A stretch of 64,000 nucleotides of DNA from Micrasema longulum (lineage: Eukaryota; Arthropoda; Insecta; Trichoptera; Brachycentridae): positions 217,628 through 281,627 of the forward strand of contig JAGVSM010002634.1 in the NCBI GenBank assembly GCA_022494885.1, read 5' to 3'. Shown here piece after piece: positions 22,195-34,958 of the stretch; position 1 is the stretch's first letter, and each line of letters begins with the position of its first letter. The position numbers and the translations under genes were made by a program. Under the pieces are notes generated by a model. It was not told where the DNA came from. It worked only from the letters and a program-made list of their open reading frames with translations, and did not search any database.

Positions 22195-22530
22195 TCAACA
22201 ATTTGGGAGATCATATTGACACATGGATGATTTTAGAGAGGGGAATATGGAAGTCTAAGCATTTACAGGGCTTATGATTTTTCATTTACCGATTTTAATT
22301 GCCACTGTACCTATGTTTGAAAATGCGTATTTCTTGAATTCTTACATCTGTTTATTTTTGTGAAGTTAAAGAGCTGAAACCTATTTGAATGCAGGTGAGG
22401 TTCGCCTGACCAAATTTTTCCACCTTCCCTTTTCTAAAATGTTCTCCATCTCTGTTGAAATATGTTAATCTTAATAACTCCCTAGGGAGTGAAATCCAGT
22501 CCTTGCCTACAAACATTTGGAAAAACACAA
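22195..22530. repeat. Dispersed repeat R1 copy
   Basis: Contains 'aggggaatatggaagtctaa', 'atttacagggct', 'ctacaaacatttgga' and 'ctatgtttgaaaatg', the R1 landmarks in the orientation opposite to 1263-1610. Ends in a tccttgcctacaaacattt block. Confidence 0.6.
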
Positions 22531-22841
22531 AATATTTTTACTTTCACTTTTTTTAAGATCACTTAAATGCATTTTATTAATGTTAAATAAGGAAATTTTC
22601 TTTTTGGTAAATAAGAAAATCCAAGTACAATTTTTTAAATATAAAAGATATTAAAAAATAGAATCTTTTGAATGCATGTCCGTTTTCAGTTGTAAATACA
22701 TTTTTTTTTACATATAAGTTTAATGATAATGCCACTTTATAATTTGAATTATTCAAAATATCGTTGGTGATACTGCAATCCAGTGTGTGCAATCAATTGT
22801 TTTTTTTTTGCAGGACAACCTAAAAAGCTTTCTGTTAATAT

Positions 22842-23815
22842 CTCAGAGTAATAATGCGCCAAGCTATAGAAGAGCCCAAACGTAGGAAAACCATTCTATG
22901 ACTATTAGGTATTAAGTTAGCTACAGTTTGCAGCAAAACAATGGGCCTTACTCAGGTCGAGAATTGCCAAATGGATATTAATTTGCATTGTAAATATTTA
23001 AAAATATGTACCTATGTAGTTATTATTGCAGGGTTATTCCAATTTATTTTTTTATAATTTGCCTTTATTTATTTTATAAAACTGAAAATACAAGCGTGTT
23101 TATTTTTTTATTTATTTATTCATTTTATTCACAATATACTTATGTTACATTTATTGAGACAAATCCCAACTCCGTGGAACCAAAGTCCTGTGTTGAGTTT
23201 TTTCGTTTGTCCGTTACATCGCCGAAATGGTGAGTCGTAGCGGCCTGAAAGTTGGACACACTTTAATTTAAGACGCGATTTCAAGATTAACAAACTCAAA
23301 CTTTATATGGATGCCTAATGCGGCCCCGACATATTGCCCGTAATCAACTGTCATTATCAACAGTAAACATACTTTAATTAACAAATTTATCTCCCAAATT
23401 GAGAAAAAATAGTATCTGAAGTAAATATGTTGATATAAAGAAAGTTTTTTTAGCAACATAATACACGTGTCGGGACAATAAATGCCAAAAATCAATGTAT
23501 GTATGGGAAAATATTTGGAATCAATTACCTGTGAAAACTGACTCCTTTAGCACCTTTGACGCTTCTACTGCTGCAACCAAACATACTGCAATTCACCATA
23601 GTCGATTTTTATCTATTATAACGTAAATATCCTAGTTATTTACAAACAAAGCCAAGCACATCGAAAAAAGCATCCGATCGAACCGTCATGTTTATGTTGT
23701 CAAACAAAACAAAATGGCCACCAACTGGTTGCTAGCCAACAAACCAACATCGCTTGCGTTCTATGAAAAATAGTGATAGAGCTTCTCTATAGGTTCACGC
23801 ATTATTACTCTGAGG
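22842..23815. mobile_element. M1-family element copy 3 (long, 974 bp)
   Basis: The ends match: tcagagtaataatgcgcc at left and the inverted cattattactctgag at right, with 'agctatagaagagc' mirrored by 'gcttctctatagg'. It is flanked by an exact 12-bp direct repeat, ttctgttaatat (22830-22841 and 23816-23827), consistent with a target-site duplication. Its left interior is the M1 interior; the rest (about 23000-23750) is unique to this copy. No transposase was recognised. Confidence 0.82.
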
Positions 23816-24569
23816 TTCTGTTAATATATTACTTACGATTTTATTCAACTGAAAATATTTTTTGTGCATCAGAAAAACTATCTTATTTATAGTAAAACTA
23901 GCAATAATTTCAAACTAACGGCTCTTAACAAACGAATTGATTGCAGCAATACATTTTTATATTATAAAATCAGATTATGCGGTATTGTAGTATCACTGAC
24001 GATATGGTATTTAGTTCTGAGATAATCATAGTATTTCAACAGGACAACTGAATAATAGTATAAAAATGGATTTCACTATTTATACTTACGTTTTCTGACA
24101 TTATAATAAAAAATAAAAATGCTTCTAAATCATATTTAGGTTACAGACCTAACCGACGCATATATAATCAGGGTCCTGTGGTAGTATCGCCGACTCATAG
24201 ATTTCAGTTTCGAGGTACAAATTCTGCTCCATCACAACTTGATTTCCACTTTCTAGTACAATTATTTACGGCTACTTGAAAATGACAACAACTTTATGTT
24301 ATGTTTTTTTATTGAAAAAAAGTACTGTGTCTTAAATATAGAAAACACACATGAAAAACATTTGTTGATTGATGTATTTGTTCGGGCGGTTTTTGAACGC
24401 ATTAACCGAGTGTGCACCCAACACTTTCCCATTGCTCTACAACTCGGTTCGTCAGAAAGTTTTTTCTGGGGTTGGATGTGAAGGAGTTAGTGTTGAGCGT
24501 TGTTGATGACCCATGAAATGGCGATTATTGTTACAATTTTTTTAATAAAACATTACATGAAATGTATTG

Positions 24570-24943
24570 GGTGTTAACATAAGTTGTATGTGTTTTTTTT
24601 CCAAATGAAGAGAGAAAGAGGACACAACAAAAAAAAATTACAACAAATTAGTCACAATAATTCATAGCATCTTCACTGTACACTGCGCAAATATCACAAT
24701 TCGCTTTGGCAGCTTTATTCCTTCAATTGAACACGAACAGTAGGAGGCGTCTAAAATGATTACTTTCGTCTACTTGACATTCTATTTTAAAAGCTTGTAA
24801 TTAAATAACATAACCAGAATAACCCAAAAGCGAACATAATATCTTGTAGAGCAGAAAATTTTCTTTCAAACCTTTACCATTTTGTTTTATTTTTGGTGCT
24901 CATTTTTTAATTGAAAAAAACAGACACAACTTATGTTAACACC
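24570..24943. mobile_element. MITE with GGTGTTAACATAAGTTGT ends
   Basis: A 20-bp left end, ggtgttaacataagttgtat (24570-24589), is inverted at 24924-24943 with at most two mismatches, followed inward by T-rich/A-rich complementary tracts. 374 bp, non-coding. Confidence 0.75.
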
Positions 24944-25680
24944 TAATATTTAAATACTTCCTCTGATAAAAATAGATTTTACTAATGTGCAATATTTAAA
25001 TGACATTATTTCAAAATTATATAGGGCAGAATATTTATCATGGTCACTTGATATACTCTGTTATTGTAAATAATATACAATTTAAATTAGAAATTAAATT
25101 TTAATTCAAGTAATACAACTTACGGCGTTATTCAGTTGAACTGTTGATTATTATAACATTTTTTTTATGTGTTCACCAAAAATTGAAGCTGAATAAAATA
25201 TTTTATTTTATATTTCAAGTTTGAGAAATCTTTTTTTCCTATTATTGGTATCTTTTCAATACATTTTTGGTGACCACAAACTTAACAGCTTATAATAAAT
25301 TTATTTTAGAGTGTACTGACATTTTGCCCTACAGAATAAATATTATATTTTTTAAAAAATCATCATTACGACCGTAGCAAAATATTGCTTACTGGTACCT
25401 CAATTAAAGCTTTATTGATTTTTCTGGCAAATTCCTATTCATGACGTATAATAAATAGACACATTATTCCCATGTACTAAAGTAGAAATCTTGACTAGTC
25501 GCCTAGTTCTAAGAAGTACAATTTATTGTCCCAAAACCTTCGTTTTATTTTGTTATGTTTATTCACAACTTATATAAACATGTAATGTTTCTTCTAAATA
25601 ATTTATAGAATTGTTAAGAAACCAGTTTTGCATGACTCAGGATTCATTGAAGTGTGGTAATCCGTATTTGGCATATTTTT

Positions 25681-25899
25681 TTAATACGAATATAAATTAA
25701 AAACAAGATTTCGTCTTATCGGTCTAGATGGCACACGGAATGGAAGTCTTTTAAGAAGATTAGGAGAATCAATTTTATTGTTTATCAATTTGTACGGGAG
25801 TAATTGGTCTAACATTATTCTTCGATTTTGAAAACAGTTTATTCCATGGTACTTGGATATAATACCCATGTATTTGCCAAATGCGTATTTTATACTCAT
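25681..25899 (-). mobile_element. LINE reverse transcriptase C-terminal fragment
   Basis: The minus strand reads LLPYKLINNKIDSPNLLKRL then PFRVPSRPIRR, matching the '..LYKLLNG.IDSP.LL....FRVP' segment of jockey-like ORFs. Short, with stops on both sides. Confidence 0.7.
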
Positions 25900-26551
25900 T
25901 ATTAATTAACAGAGAACAAAATATAAAGACAGTGTAGGTACAGTCTAGTAACAGTGTAGTGGTAGGTACCTAAATTTAATTTTAATGACTTCTACCATTA
26001 AGTTGAGATGTACACGCAGAGTAATTTCAAAAATACAATAAAAACATAGTGCATATGATACGTAAAAATGTTGGCTTAGTTTAATATTCTATTAACAAAT
26101 AAACAAATATATGAAAACCTCTGAACTTTCTCCTTTGAAATGAGCAAATCACGTCACACATGCAATCATTAATTTAAGAAAGACATATGAACATTTCCCT
26201 AGTTCATATTTATTTGTGTTTGAAAATTGAGCTTAAAAATATAACTTTTTATCTATTATTTCTTAAATGAAATAATATATCTAATTATATAATTTTCTTA
26301 AGCGGCGGCAATATTCTTTGTAATATCATGTCTAATCACGACAAAAGTCTGTTTGATAATGAAGGCAATAATAACCCACAAATTGATTTGCCGTTATGTA
26401 TCTATTTAATTATACGTCATTGGTTCTACTATAAAATAGTATTTTTCTCTTTTATTTTGTACGGTGAACTGTCAAACTTTGTGTTGCCATTTAGCAATCC
26501 TTAACGACTTGTTGTGTAGCCATTTTGTTTCTCTGTTGCATGTTATTGCAG

Positions 26552-26691
26552 GACGGCAACCCTGCATGCCTACTTTAGCTGACATTATGCTGATTATCGG
26601 GAGAACGTGCGGAAGGCCTGTTCTGCTTGGACCTAAGGCCGTCACTGAAGATACACGGGATGAAAATAACCTCTACTATCACAACATTTAA
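26552..26691 (+). CDS. Possible orphan terminal exon, unknown protein
   Basis: After a good acceptor (ctctgttgcatgttattgcag, ending 26551) the frame stays open for 45 codons (RQPCMPTLADIMLIIG, RTCGRPVLLGPKAVTED, ending YYHNI) to a TAA. Its GC content is clearly above the flanks. I recognise no family and found no partner exon upstream with matching phase (one leftover base is needed). It does not join NMNAT in frame. It could be a short 3' exon of an unseen gene, or an old transposon piece. Confidence 0.25.
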
Positions 26692-29600
26692 ATCTTGTCA
26701 AAAAACTCATTTTTAAAAAGGAACAATTGAGCTAAATTTTAAGACAAGCATTGAAAATATTGTCACATCGATTTTCGTTTGCGGTAAATCATAAAAATTG
26801 ACATAGGTATACATACCAATTTCTTTTAAATATGAGAAGGTAGTCAGCCTGATTGAAGTGTTGTAATTTTACCAAAAACATTTTTAAACCAATTAAATTT
26901 AAACAATACTAATATGGAGCCGAATGGAAACATTATGGTTAAGATTCTATAAATTTATGAACAGGTTTCAAATGTTTTTAGGTATGGGATATTTTCAAGT
27001 TATTTTAACTATACAATTTGTAGAAATCTAACCAAAATGTCTTTATTTAGTTATTCAACATGGAATTGTAATAACCATTAATTAATTAAATTAAACCAAT
27101 TATCCACTCCGAGCTTGTAATTTTTATTGAAAAGTAAAATTTCATATTATGTTGTACAAAAAAAGAAAATTCTCCATAATGTATTTATGTATGGTATGTT
27201 CTTATTTATACATGTTTTCAATAAATTTGTTAATGTTATAATTTTTTTCTTGGAATAGAACTCTGATAATAATTAAACTAGCTAATTCAGTTAAAACAGC
27301 CTACATATGTATTTGGTGAATTATTATTTATGAATTATTTTTTTTCAAACTGCATATTTTTACGTAGGTGCGTAGATTTTCACGGTCACTGTAGTCAATA
27401 TGTATTGTCTTTTTTGGGTGATTCCGTGTAGGTTGGATTCGTTCTTACGTTTTGGTTACTGTTGCAGGAACCATCTTCAGAGTGAACTGTTTGTAGTATA
27501 TATATATATATATATATATAAAAGACGATACATATTTTCAGCACATTTTTATTGAAGATTTATTACGTACTTCCGTCAAATTCGCACCACTATGTTTTAG
27601 GTAAATTTTCAACTATCATTTTTGATGAGATTTTGACGAGATGTATTAATTTTAAATTAACGCGGTCAAACCGAATAGTAACTTTTAAAGTATCTACGAG
27701 TATCTTATTTATAAAAAAACAGCACCAGTTCTTATTTGAAAAATAGTGTAAATTATGTGATAAGTTACACATTGATGTTAGAATTTTTGTCATAGTTTAG
27801 TGGATTGAAATGAAAATTGTGATTAAGACTGGTTAATTTTTATTTTCTTTATCAATAGCGTGTTATCATGAAAAATACAGTTTTGATTACTTAATAATTC
27901 ATACAACAGTATCTATTTTTCTATTGCATTCTTGTCATTCTACTTACCAATAAAATAGCATACATATTACTAAAAATCTGCTATTAGTCACAATGCACAA
28001 ATGAGCGCTAAATTTAGGCATAAGAAGTAATTATTAAACATGTTTAGTCATACTTCAAATATAAATCTATCAGTGTGGAAAATTGTATTATTAAACTTAA
28101 ATCATCAACTAAAATGTGTAGGAACAATCGTGAGTAGACAAGCACGTGGTTATCGCTGGTTCGATTCCCATTATAGGTATATTATGACCACCGCACCACC
28201 CTCTATGAGCTTAAACATAAAAATAATTGATATTATAGTGTTTTGTAGATTCCTATTTTTCAAAATATATTTTTTAATTTATATGGATGTAGTTTTGTAC
28301 TTATAATAGATCATGTGAAGTCAGTTTGAGAGGAAATGTGTTAATTTATCATCATTTAGGATATTATTGAATATTTTGTTATTTAATTTGTGTTTGCCAA
28401 GCAATTTTATGTAAATAAATTTACTTTAGATTTTCAGTAAAGCTTGCCCACTAAAACACCATTTTTATTTGTCTAAAAATAATACAATTAAATGATTGAT
28501 TTTATAATGGATCTCCAATGCAATAAACAGAATTTGGATACCTATTATATTATTATTTTTATACACGTATTTTCATTGTAATATGGTACTTGGAACAAAT
28601 TAATATGTTGGTGATACTTTTGAAAATCAATAAAAAAATATAATTTTACATTCTTTGAAAGTATCGATATAATTATTTTGAATATAGTTTATATGCTTTC
28701 TTTCATATTAAATAAAATAACGAGAATACAATCCTTTTTGTAGTATGTAATCATAGAAAACACTTAATTATATTACTGACTTGCAATGCTAAAAATAAAT
28801 TATTGTGTTTAATGAAATAAAAAATGAAAACAACTTTCTTATTCAAATAAGTATCCTATCTATATTAAGAAAACTGGTCAAAAAGTTGAAGGGTGCATGG
28901 CCAAGTCGGGCTCATTGCGTTTCTTCAAATTTGAGATATTGATGCCATTCTTTTCTTCTAAATGACTTCAATCAAGTGGAATATTAAAAAAACTAATAAA
29001 ATGTGGCTTCCTGTCTTGTAAATTGTAGGAAATAAATATGTGGTCATGGTAGCCAAAAAAATGACATAATATAACAAACTCGTTTTTGTCATTTTAAGAA
29101 TGTAGTTTGTGTATGATTGTATTCAAAAAGATATAATTCATTAATTGAAAACCTATTTTATTAAATATATGAACCCAGCGTCTCACAAATGAGGTTTTTA
29201 TTCTTCTTTTTCCTCTCTTAATGAGCCTGTTTTTGAAGTGTTCCTTTCACTGATTTTTTGGAAGTTTTCTTTGTACTATTTACGATGTTTTGAGAGTACA
29301 CAAGTTTCATTAATGTGTGATTATAGAAATCATATAGATTGTGTGTGTATAAAAAATTGCGTGTCAAATAATCAGTCTAATAAAACAATGAATTCACGTC
29401 AATGAGCATATATTATGTATTGTAGAATAGCTATTGGTACTACAATGTATAAATTACGATTGTGTATGACTCTGTCAAAATTATTAAGTTGGATTAAGGG
29501 TTTTCTTATTTGGTTCCTATATTATAAATTATCTCGTAAGATTTTAAAAAACAATTTCTTTTTAAAATCATAACCCCCAAATGAATAGTCATACTTAGTA

Positions 29601-29954
29601 CTTAATATTATTCTGTCAGTGTAAATAAGATTTTGAGACAATTGAAACAATAAGATTCTTTATTATTTATGAACTTTTTACACATTTTGTTCTTTTTCAC
29701 TATCACATTTTAATGTTCTTAATCAAATTACTTTGTTATGATTATGATGCCATCTGAATGTATTTTGTGGAAAAAATAAAAATATTGACTGAAAAAAGAA
29801 AATCGAATGAATTCTCTCATTGCCAGTGGTTTGTTGTCAAAAGAATAGCAAATATTTTAGTGTGGAATCCGAAATCTGTTTTGTCAAGTTGCTTATGTAT
29901 TGCTGCACTTTATAGCATTATATTTATTTTATATGGATTCAATTTTTTTTTTTT
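26692..29954. other. No recognised gene
   Basis: Over 3 kb of AT-rich DNA with an (AT)n run at 27497-27521 and a box-B-like ggttcgattccc near 28157 that may be a SINE scrap. The longer open frames here have no recognisable motifs. Confidence 0.4.
27497..27521. repeat. (TA)n microsatellite
   Basis: About twelve TA units. Confidence 0.9.
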
Positions 29955-30150
29955 TTAAAGGAAAAACCCGCTAGATTTTATTTAGAGCCTTGTCAGCAGG
30001 TGGGATAGAGGGTATATGGAAGGAGGTAATGAAAAATACACTACAACACCTAGACCGATTGAGAAAAAAATCTTTCTTGGATTTTCTCTTGCAACTGGCG
30101 GGAATCGAACTCGCGATAACAGTTTCACAGTTAGCCGTCTTATTGATTTA
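29955..30150 (-). mobile_element. tRNA-derived SINE, family S2 copy 1
   Basis: On the minus strand a tRNA-like head (box B cgagttcgattcccgccagt, anticodon arm near aactgtgaaact) is followed by a body (gaggtaatg mirror, ggatagagggtatatgg mirror, 'cttgtcagcaggt' mirror) shared with 39358-39575. The family differs from S1 in both head and body. Box A is decayed. Confidence 0.8.
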
Positions 30151-31249
30151 ACTCATGTTTTATTTTGAAATAAATTGGATCAAATTCATTAATTAAACAA
30201 TACAAAAAAAAGTATTATGTATGCACCTTCTAATGGATCTTTTGTGAAGTTTATCTTCAGCTGCAGATTATGGAGATCTATGGAGCAATCCATAAAGATG
30301 GGTTTTTGCTTATCGATAATTGGAAAATTTTTGCAAATAATTTTTGACCCCTGCAATTGTGACTTGAGATAAAATGTAGCTATTCTTTTTTATATTGTCA
30401 CTTCTCTACTCACCGCTATATAACTGAAGTGACCATAGCTCTATGGCATTTGATTGTGGCTGTTGTTTAGCATGCTGATACTTAAAATAAGCTTTAAATA
30501 TTTCTTGCTGATGATAACCTAATTATTTATTGGTAGAATCTTTCCTTGTATTTTGCTCAATATAAAATAGTTTTATTTGTAAACCAGTTGTAGTGCTTTG
30601 TAACATTGAATTACCGCTTGTATTATGAAACTATTTTTTAATAATTCTAATAATATATTTTTATCAATACATTTTTGTACTTGTTGCAATCTTTTGATAA
30701 GCTTAAGGGACTCATTTCAATAAGTGTGTGCTGATAAAATACTTTTTTGTCTTAGAAATTTTAAGTGTTATTGCCTCTTGAATCATGTCCTCGATATTAC
30801 AAAAAATATTCATTAAATAGAACTATATTTATTTTCCGATATCATTCCGTTATACCATACTGTTATAGTTTTTATTCCTCGTTATATTATGTTTATTCAT
30901 ATTTGTTATTTCAATGTGTATAATGATATGTATTTTTATCAAATAAATAATAGCTGTCAACTAAATGCGGTTTTATTTTAAATATATATAAAACAACTTT
31001 GTTTTAACCACTTATCTTTGTATTTTTTCTACCGACCAGTTTTAAAGCTACCCAAGCTTCTTTATCAAGGTATAATTAACTGATGAATTCTATCCTATTT
31101 TATTTTAACAGTGATTACTAAATATTACATCGATACATATTATTATATTAATGTTCTATTAGTCAAAAATACATCAGCATTTTAAAATGCATATTTTTAA
31201 TTTACCTTCAATAATTTAAATATACCTTATGATAAAAAATAAATGGAAA

Positions 31250-32150
31250 TTTGCCAAAAAAACGCAAAATTTTAATTTTCAATAAATTTCTTTATTTTCC
31301 CCTTCAAAATACTCTCCATTTGCGATGATACATTGATGCAAACGCTAAATCCAATTGTGCATGCACTTTTCATAGGCCTGCAAAGGTATGGATTTTAGCT
31401 CTCGCAGCGAATTCTCTTTTATGACATCAATCGTCTCAAGGTGCATTCCTCTTAATAGCAATATTAGTCTTGGGAAAATAAAAAAGTCAGACTGGGCCTG
31501 GTCTGAAGAATACGGTGCTTGGCTGATAACCTTAGTCAAATTTTTGGCCAAAAACTCCGAAACAATCAACTAGTATGAGATGGCGTATTATCATGATGCA
31601 AAATCCGTACAGTATTTCAACGCTGCTTTTGGACAAAATTCAGTGTTAATGGGACGAGGCGGACAGCGATGCGTTTCATGCCCAAAACATCGGTCAAAAT
31701 TTGATCTGCCGATCCATACAAGATGCTCAATAACACAGCAAGCTCTCGGATTGGTACACATCGATTTTTCAACACTATTTGCTTTGCCGATTCAATGTTT
31801 TCTTCGATAATTGACGTTGGACGTCCAGTATGTTCATCATCATCTTATACCATTCGTATGCCCGTGTTTTTGACATACACGATTCTCCAAAGGCTTTTTT
31901 CAACGATTCGGCACACGAAATGTTATTAGCAACACAAAATTTGAGGCACGCTCATTCCAATTTTTTATCCATTGTAAAAATCGCCACACAGCAATTTTCC
32001 GACTCACTCAAACAGACGCTGACAGAATACTGACCATTCAATCACCGTCAAACTTTGACAAATTGTCAAAAACAGTGCTGCCAACATGACTGCAAATATA
32101 CAAAATAACCGCACCAATGTGCAGCGCAGGCATTTCAAATAATTCCCGTT
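31250..32150 (-). mobile_element. Mariner transposon, internally deleted
   Basis: Minus-strand frames, broken by stops and shifts, read in order FCVANNISCAESLKKAFGES, SKTRAYEWYKMMM, RELAVLLSILYG and ADQILTDVLGMKRIAVRLVP (the N-terminal helix-turn-helix region of mariner), and then directly the C-terminal part FLAKNLTKVISQAPYSSDQAQ, DFFIFPRLILLLRGM and ENSLRELKSIP (31345-31569). The stretch with the first catalytic Asp and much of the catalytic core is missing. Non-functional relic. Confidence 0.85.
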
Positions 32151-32612
32151 TATTTTTGATCATATGGTATATAAATAATAACGCAGAAAAATATACATTT
32201 TTAAACAAAGTAGGGACAAAAAAACAAACATTAAAGTTATAAATATTTTATAATTTAATAAATTTTGCCATTGGAAAAATCTTATGTAGATTTTCAAAAT
32301 CTTTTATAATTCAACACATAAACTAGAAATACTGTGTTACACTATATTCAGTTAGGCATTTTGATAAAATAAACAACTTTATAGAATTTTAAAATTAAAA
32401 TTATTATTGGATCGTGGCTATCGTAATGCAATTGTTGCAATTTGGCCAGATTGTCAACAAGTTTACACGGACCATTATTAATGCATTTTAAAAGTTAGTT
32501 TGTATTACATGCAGGAAAAATATTCTGATCCCTCTAGTTTTTAAAATTTAATTTTGCTATACAGCGCCTTTTTATTAAAAAAGCTAATCATATAGATATA
32601 TTAGATCAACAT

Positions 32613-32790
32613 TTGTTGCAATAGAGAGTGAAAACATTTTTGAGAAGGGGATATGGAAGTCTAGGCATTTACAGGGCTAATGACCTGTCATTGGCTGATT
32701 TAAGTGCAATGTGTAACATTGAATTACACGTTGTGCAAAGGAAATCTAGCCTGTCTACAAACATTTGGACATACCCAAAATACTGTTGAC
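32613..32790. repeat. Dispersed repeat R1 copy
   Basis: Contains 'gggatatggaagtctaggca', 'acagggctaatgacctgtca' and 'ctgtctacaaacatttggac', in the same orientation as 22195-22530. Confidence 0.6.
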
Positions 32791-32826
32791 AGGTATATTA
32801 GAACTGGAAAAATACATAACTGTTAA

Positions 32827-33178
32827 CAAGGTTTGCCCTCTACTAGACTCCAAAAAATTAATAATTCTTTTGCCTCAAACTGCATACAATTCTACAACAA
32901 GGTAGGTCTCTTGAAAATTAAGCTTTGCCGACTAAATATTTTGTCAAGCACAGGCTGTTTGGAAAGAGCTACTATAGAATCAAAGAATATTTGCAGGACA
33001 AGACTGCTAGGCAATAGATTCGTGTTTAGTTTTTTGATTTTCATTGTGTTGTTGATTCGAATTTATTAGTTTGTTGAGTTTAATTTATTAACTGTTCAAC
33101 TGGATTATAAAGTTGTAATTTATTGGAGTTTATAAGTGATTCAATGAATCCCATGTAAAGAATATACTAAACTAAACT
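32827..33178 (+). mobile_element. Possible LINE 3' fragment
   Basis: The frame reads STRLQKINNSFASNCIQFYNKV, resembling the 'TRL...SF.....IYN.LP' C-terminal block of LINE ORFs. It loses similarity after that point and ends in an actaaact-type repeat near 33165-33178. Weak assignment. Confidence 0.4.
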
Positions 33179-34119
33179 GAGTTCCATAAAAAATTCTTTC
33201 AAAAAATCACTATTTTTAGTTATTCTGACCGTCTATGTATCGAAGAACATTGGTAATATTTGAGAGGCTTATATTACTAAATTTAACTTTATAATACATT
33301 GATAATTAACCCTTAAAAGACTGCTAAAAATTCCGTCTGCAAATGGTGCTATAATGTCGAGGCAAGATATTTTGAAGTGCAAATAAAATTTATTTATTTT
33401 TTAAATAAGAGAGATATATCAAGTCTTGTATTCTGTGTATCTTCATGTGGCATCATAGCCACACATGAGGTAATCAAAACATATTGTTTAATATAAACAA
33501 CTAATTTCTGTGCATTTATTAGCTGCCTTAATAATTCATGGGTATATTAAATATTCAGCGTTCACTTATCTAGTTATTCTTTTAAAGTTCTTGGTGTTAC
33601 CATACAAATGAAAACTGGGAAAATTAATTGAACTAATCTTGGATAACCAATTTTGAAAACGTCACAAAAGCACCTACAACCAATCACTAACTTTCCAAAC
33701 TCCTTGGAATTTTGTTTCACCCATGTGTTATTCCCAAAATAAATGGAAAAATCAGTAAACACTTCATCTGTCTGAAGTATTGATTCTGTTATTTTTCATT
33801 TTCAATAATTCAGTTTTATAAAATAAACGAACAATGCATATTTTTTACTGGCGTTTATTTTGGTAGGTAAAAAAAAACTAATCCAAATACATATTACGTA
33901 GGTATATACAATGTGACATAATACTGACCACCAATTGAGCTAAACAGTGTTAAGATAAAAAGTTTTAAATTAAGCAATAATAATTTCAAAACATTAAAGA
34001 TTATGAAAAGATTTGTAAAACTGTAAAACATAATATTGTTGGCCTAACTTGTAAAAACTCATAAATCCCAAACTTACTTTTGTTCAGGGGAGAGTGTAAA
34101 CAGTTTTTACTTCAGTAGC

Positions 34120-34350
34120 GAAATTTTTGCGCTGCGAATGCTAACGGAGAAGTTTTTGGCAAAAAGTCAAAAACTATTCTGCGCATTTGTCGATTTGCAA
34201 AAAGCGTATGATAAAGTAGATAGAATGAAATTGTGGGGCGTGTTGGAAAAGTATGGAGTAGACAATAAATTTATACGTGCAGTATCGTCTCTCTATGAGG
34301 AGAGTTCTATAAGAGTTAATGGGGGATTTACATCTTGGTTTGCGATCTCT
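34120..34350 (+). mobile_element. LINE reverse transcriptase fragment
   Basis: The frame reads KLFCAFVDLQKAYDKVDRMK, then LWGVLEKYGVDNKFIRAVSS, then SIRVNGGFTSWF: reverse transcriptase block A with the catalytic Asp (FVDLQKAYD) and the segment that follows, as in the RTE/CR1-like elements whose C-terminus is seen at 4290-4790. Similarity stops near 34345. Confidence 0.85.
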
Positions 34351-34958
34351 ATATATTTAAAAAAAAAATGTAGTGTCACTATTCTTATAAAAGTGCAATT
34401 TTATAGTCCCAAGAAGTAATTTCATTGCCAGGAGTTACATAAATTATTCTAGGACAGTACAACTAAAAGTGAAAAAATTATTACAAATTATGAATTTGAT
34501 CATTATTTACAAATACAAAAAAATATAGACAATACAAGAAAATCACTTATGGCACGATTCTGAATAAAAATACTATCTTATGAATATATTTTTACAATTG
34601 TATTATTTTTATTTCACACATATCACATGAAGATAACATATGGCTATATAGCAATTAAGGAATATTTGACTACCTACAAAAATAACCCCTTTTGAACATA
34701 GCACAAATTACAAACAAGTAAAGAAAAACATTCCGTAAAATAATGTACATGGTTGACAACTGTAAAACATATTGTATTTACCCTTTAAAGCTTTTCAAAT
34801 TTATTTTAACATAATGTGTGTACTTCGGTAAACGAAAAGTATAAATATTTTTAAGTATTTGATTATACTGTAAAACAAATCATAGTGGATAAAATATGTA
34901 TTATTTAAAAAAAATAACACATTTTAATGAAAATAATGAACAAGTAAAAAGGGGGAAA

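Noticed and set aside
25168..25280. Small inverted pair gttcaccaaaaattgaa / ttcaatacatttttggtgac
   Set aside because: Possibly a tiny MITE, but the arms are short and imperfect and no second copy was seen in the window.
31388..32033. Several overlapping plus-strand open frames
   Set aside because: They are antisense to the mariner relic.
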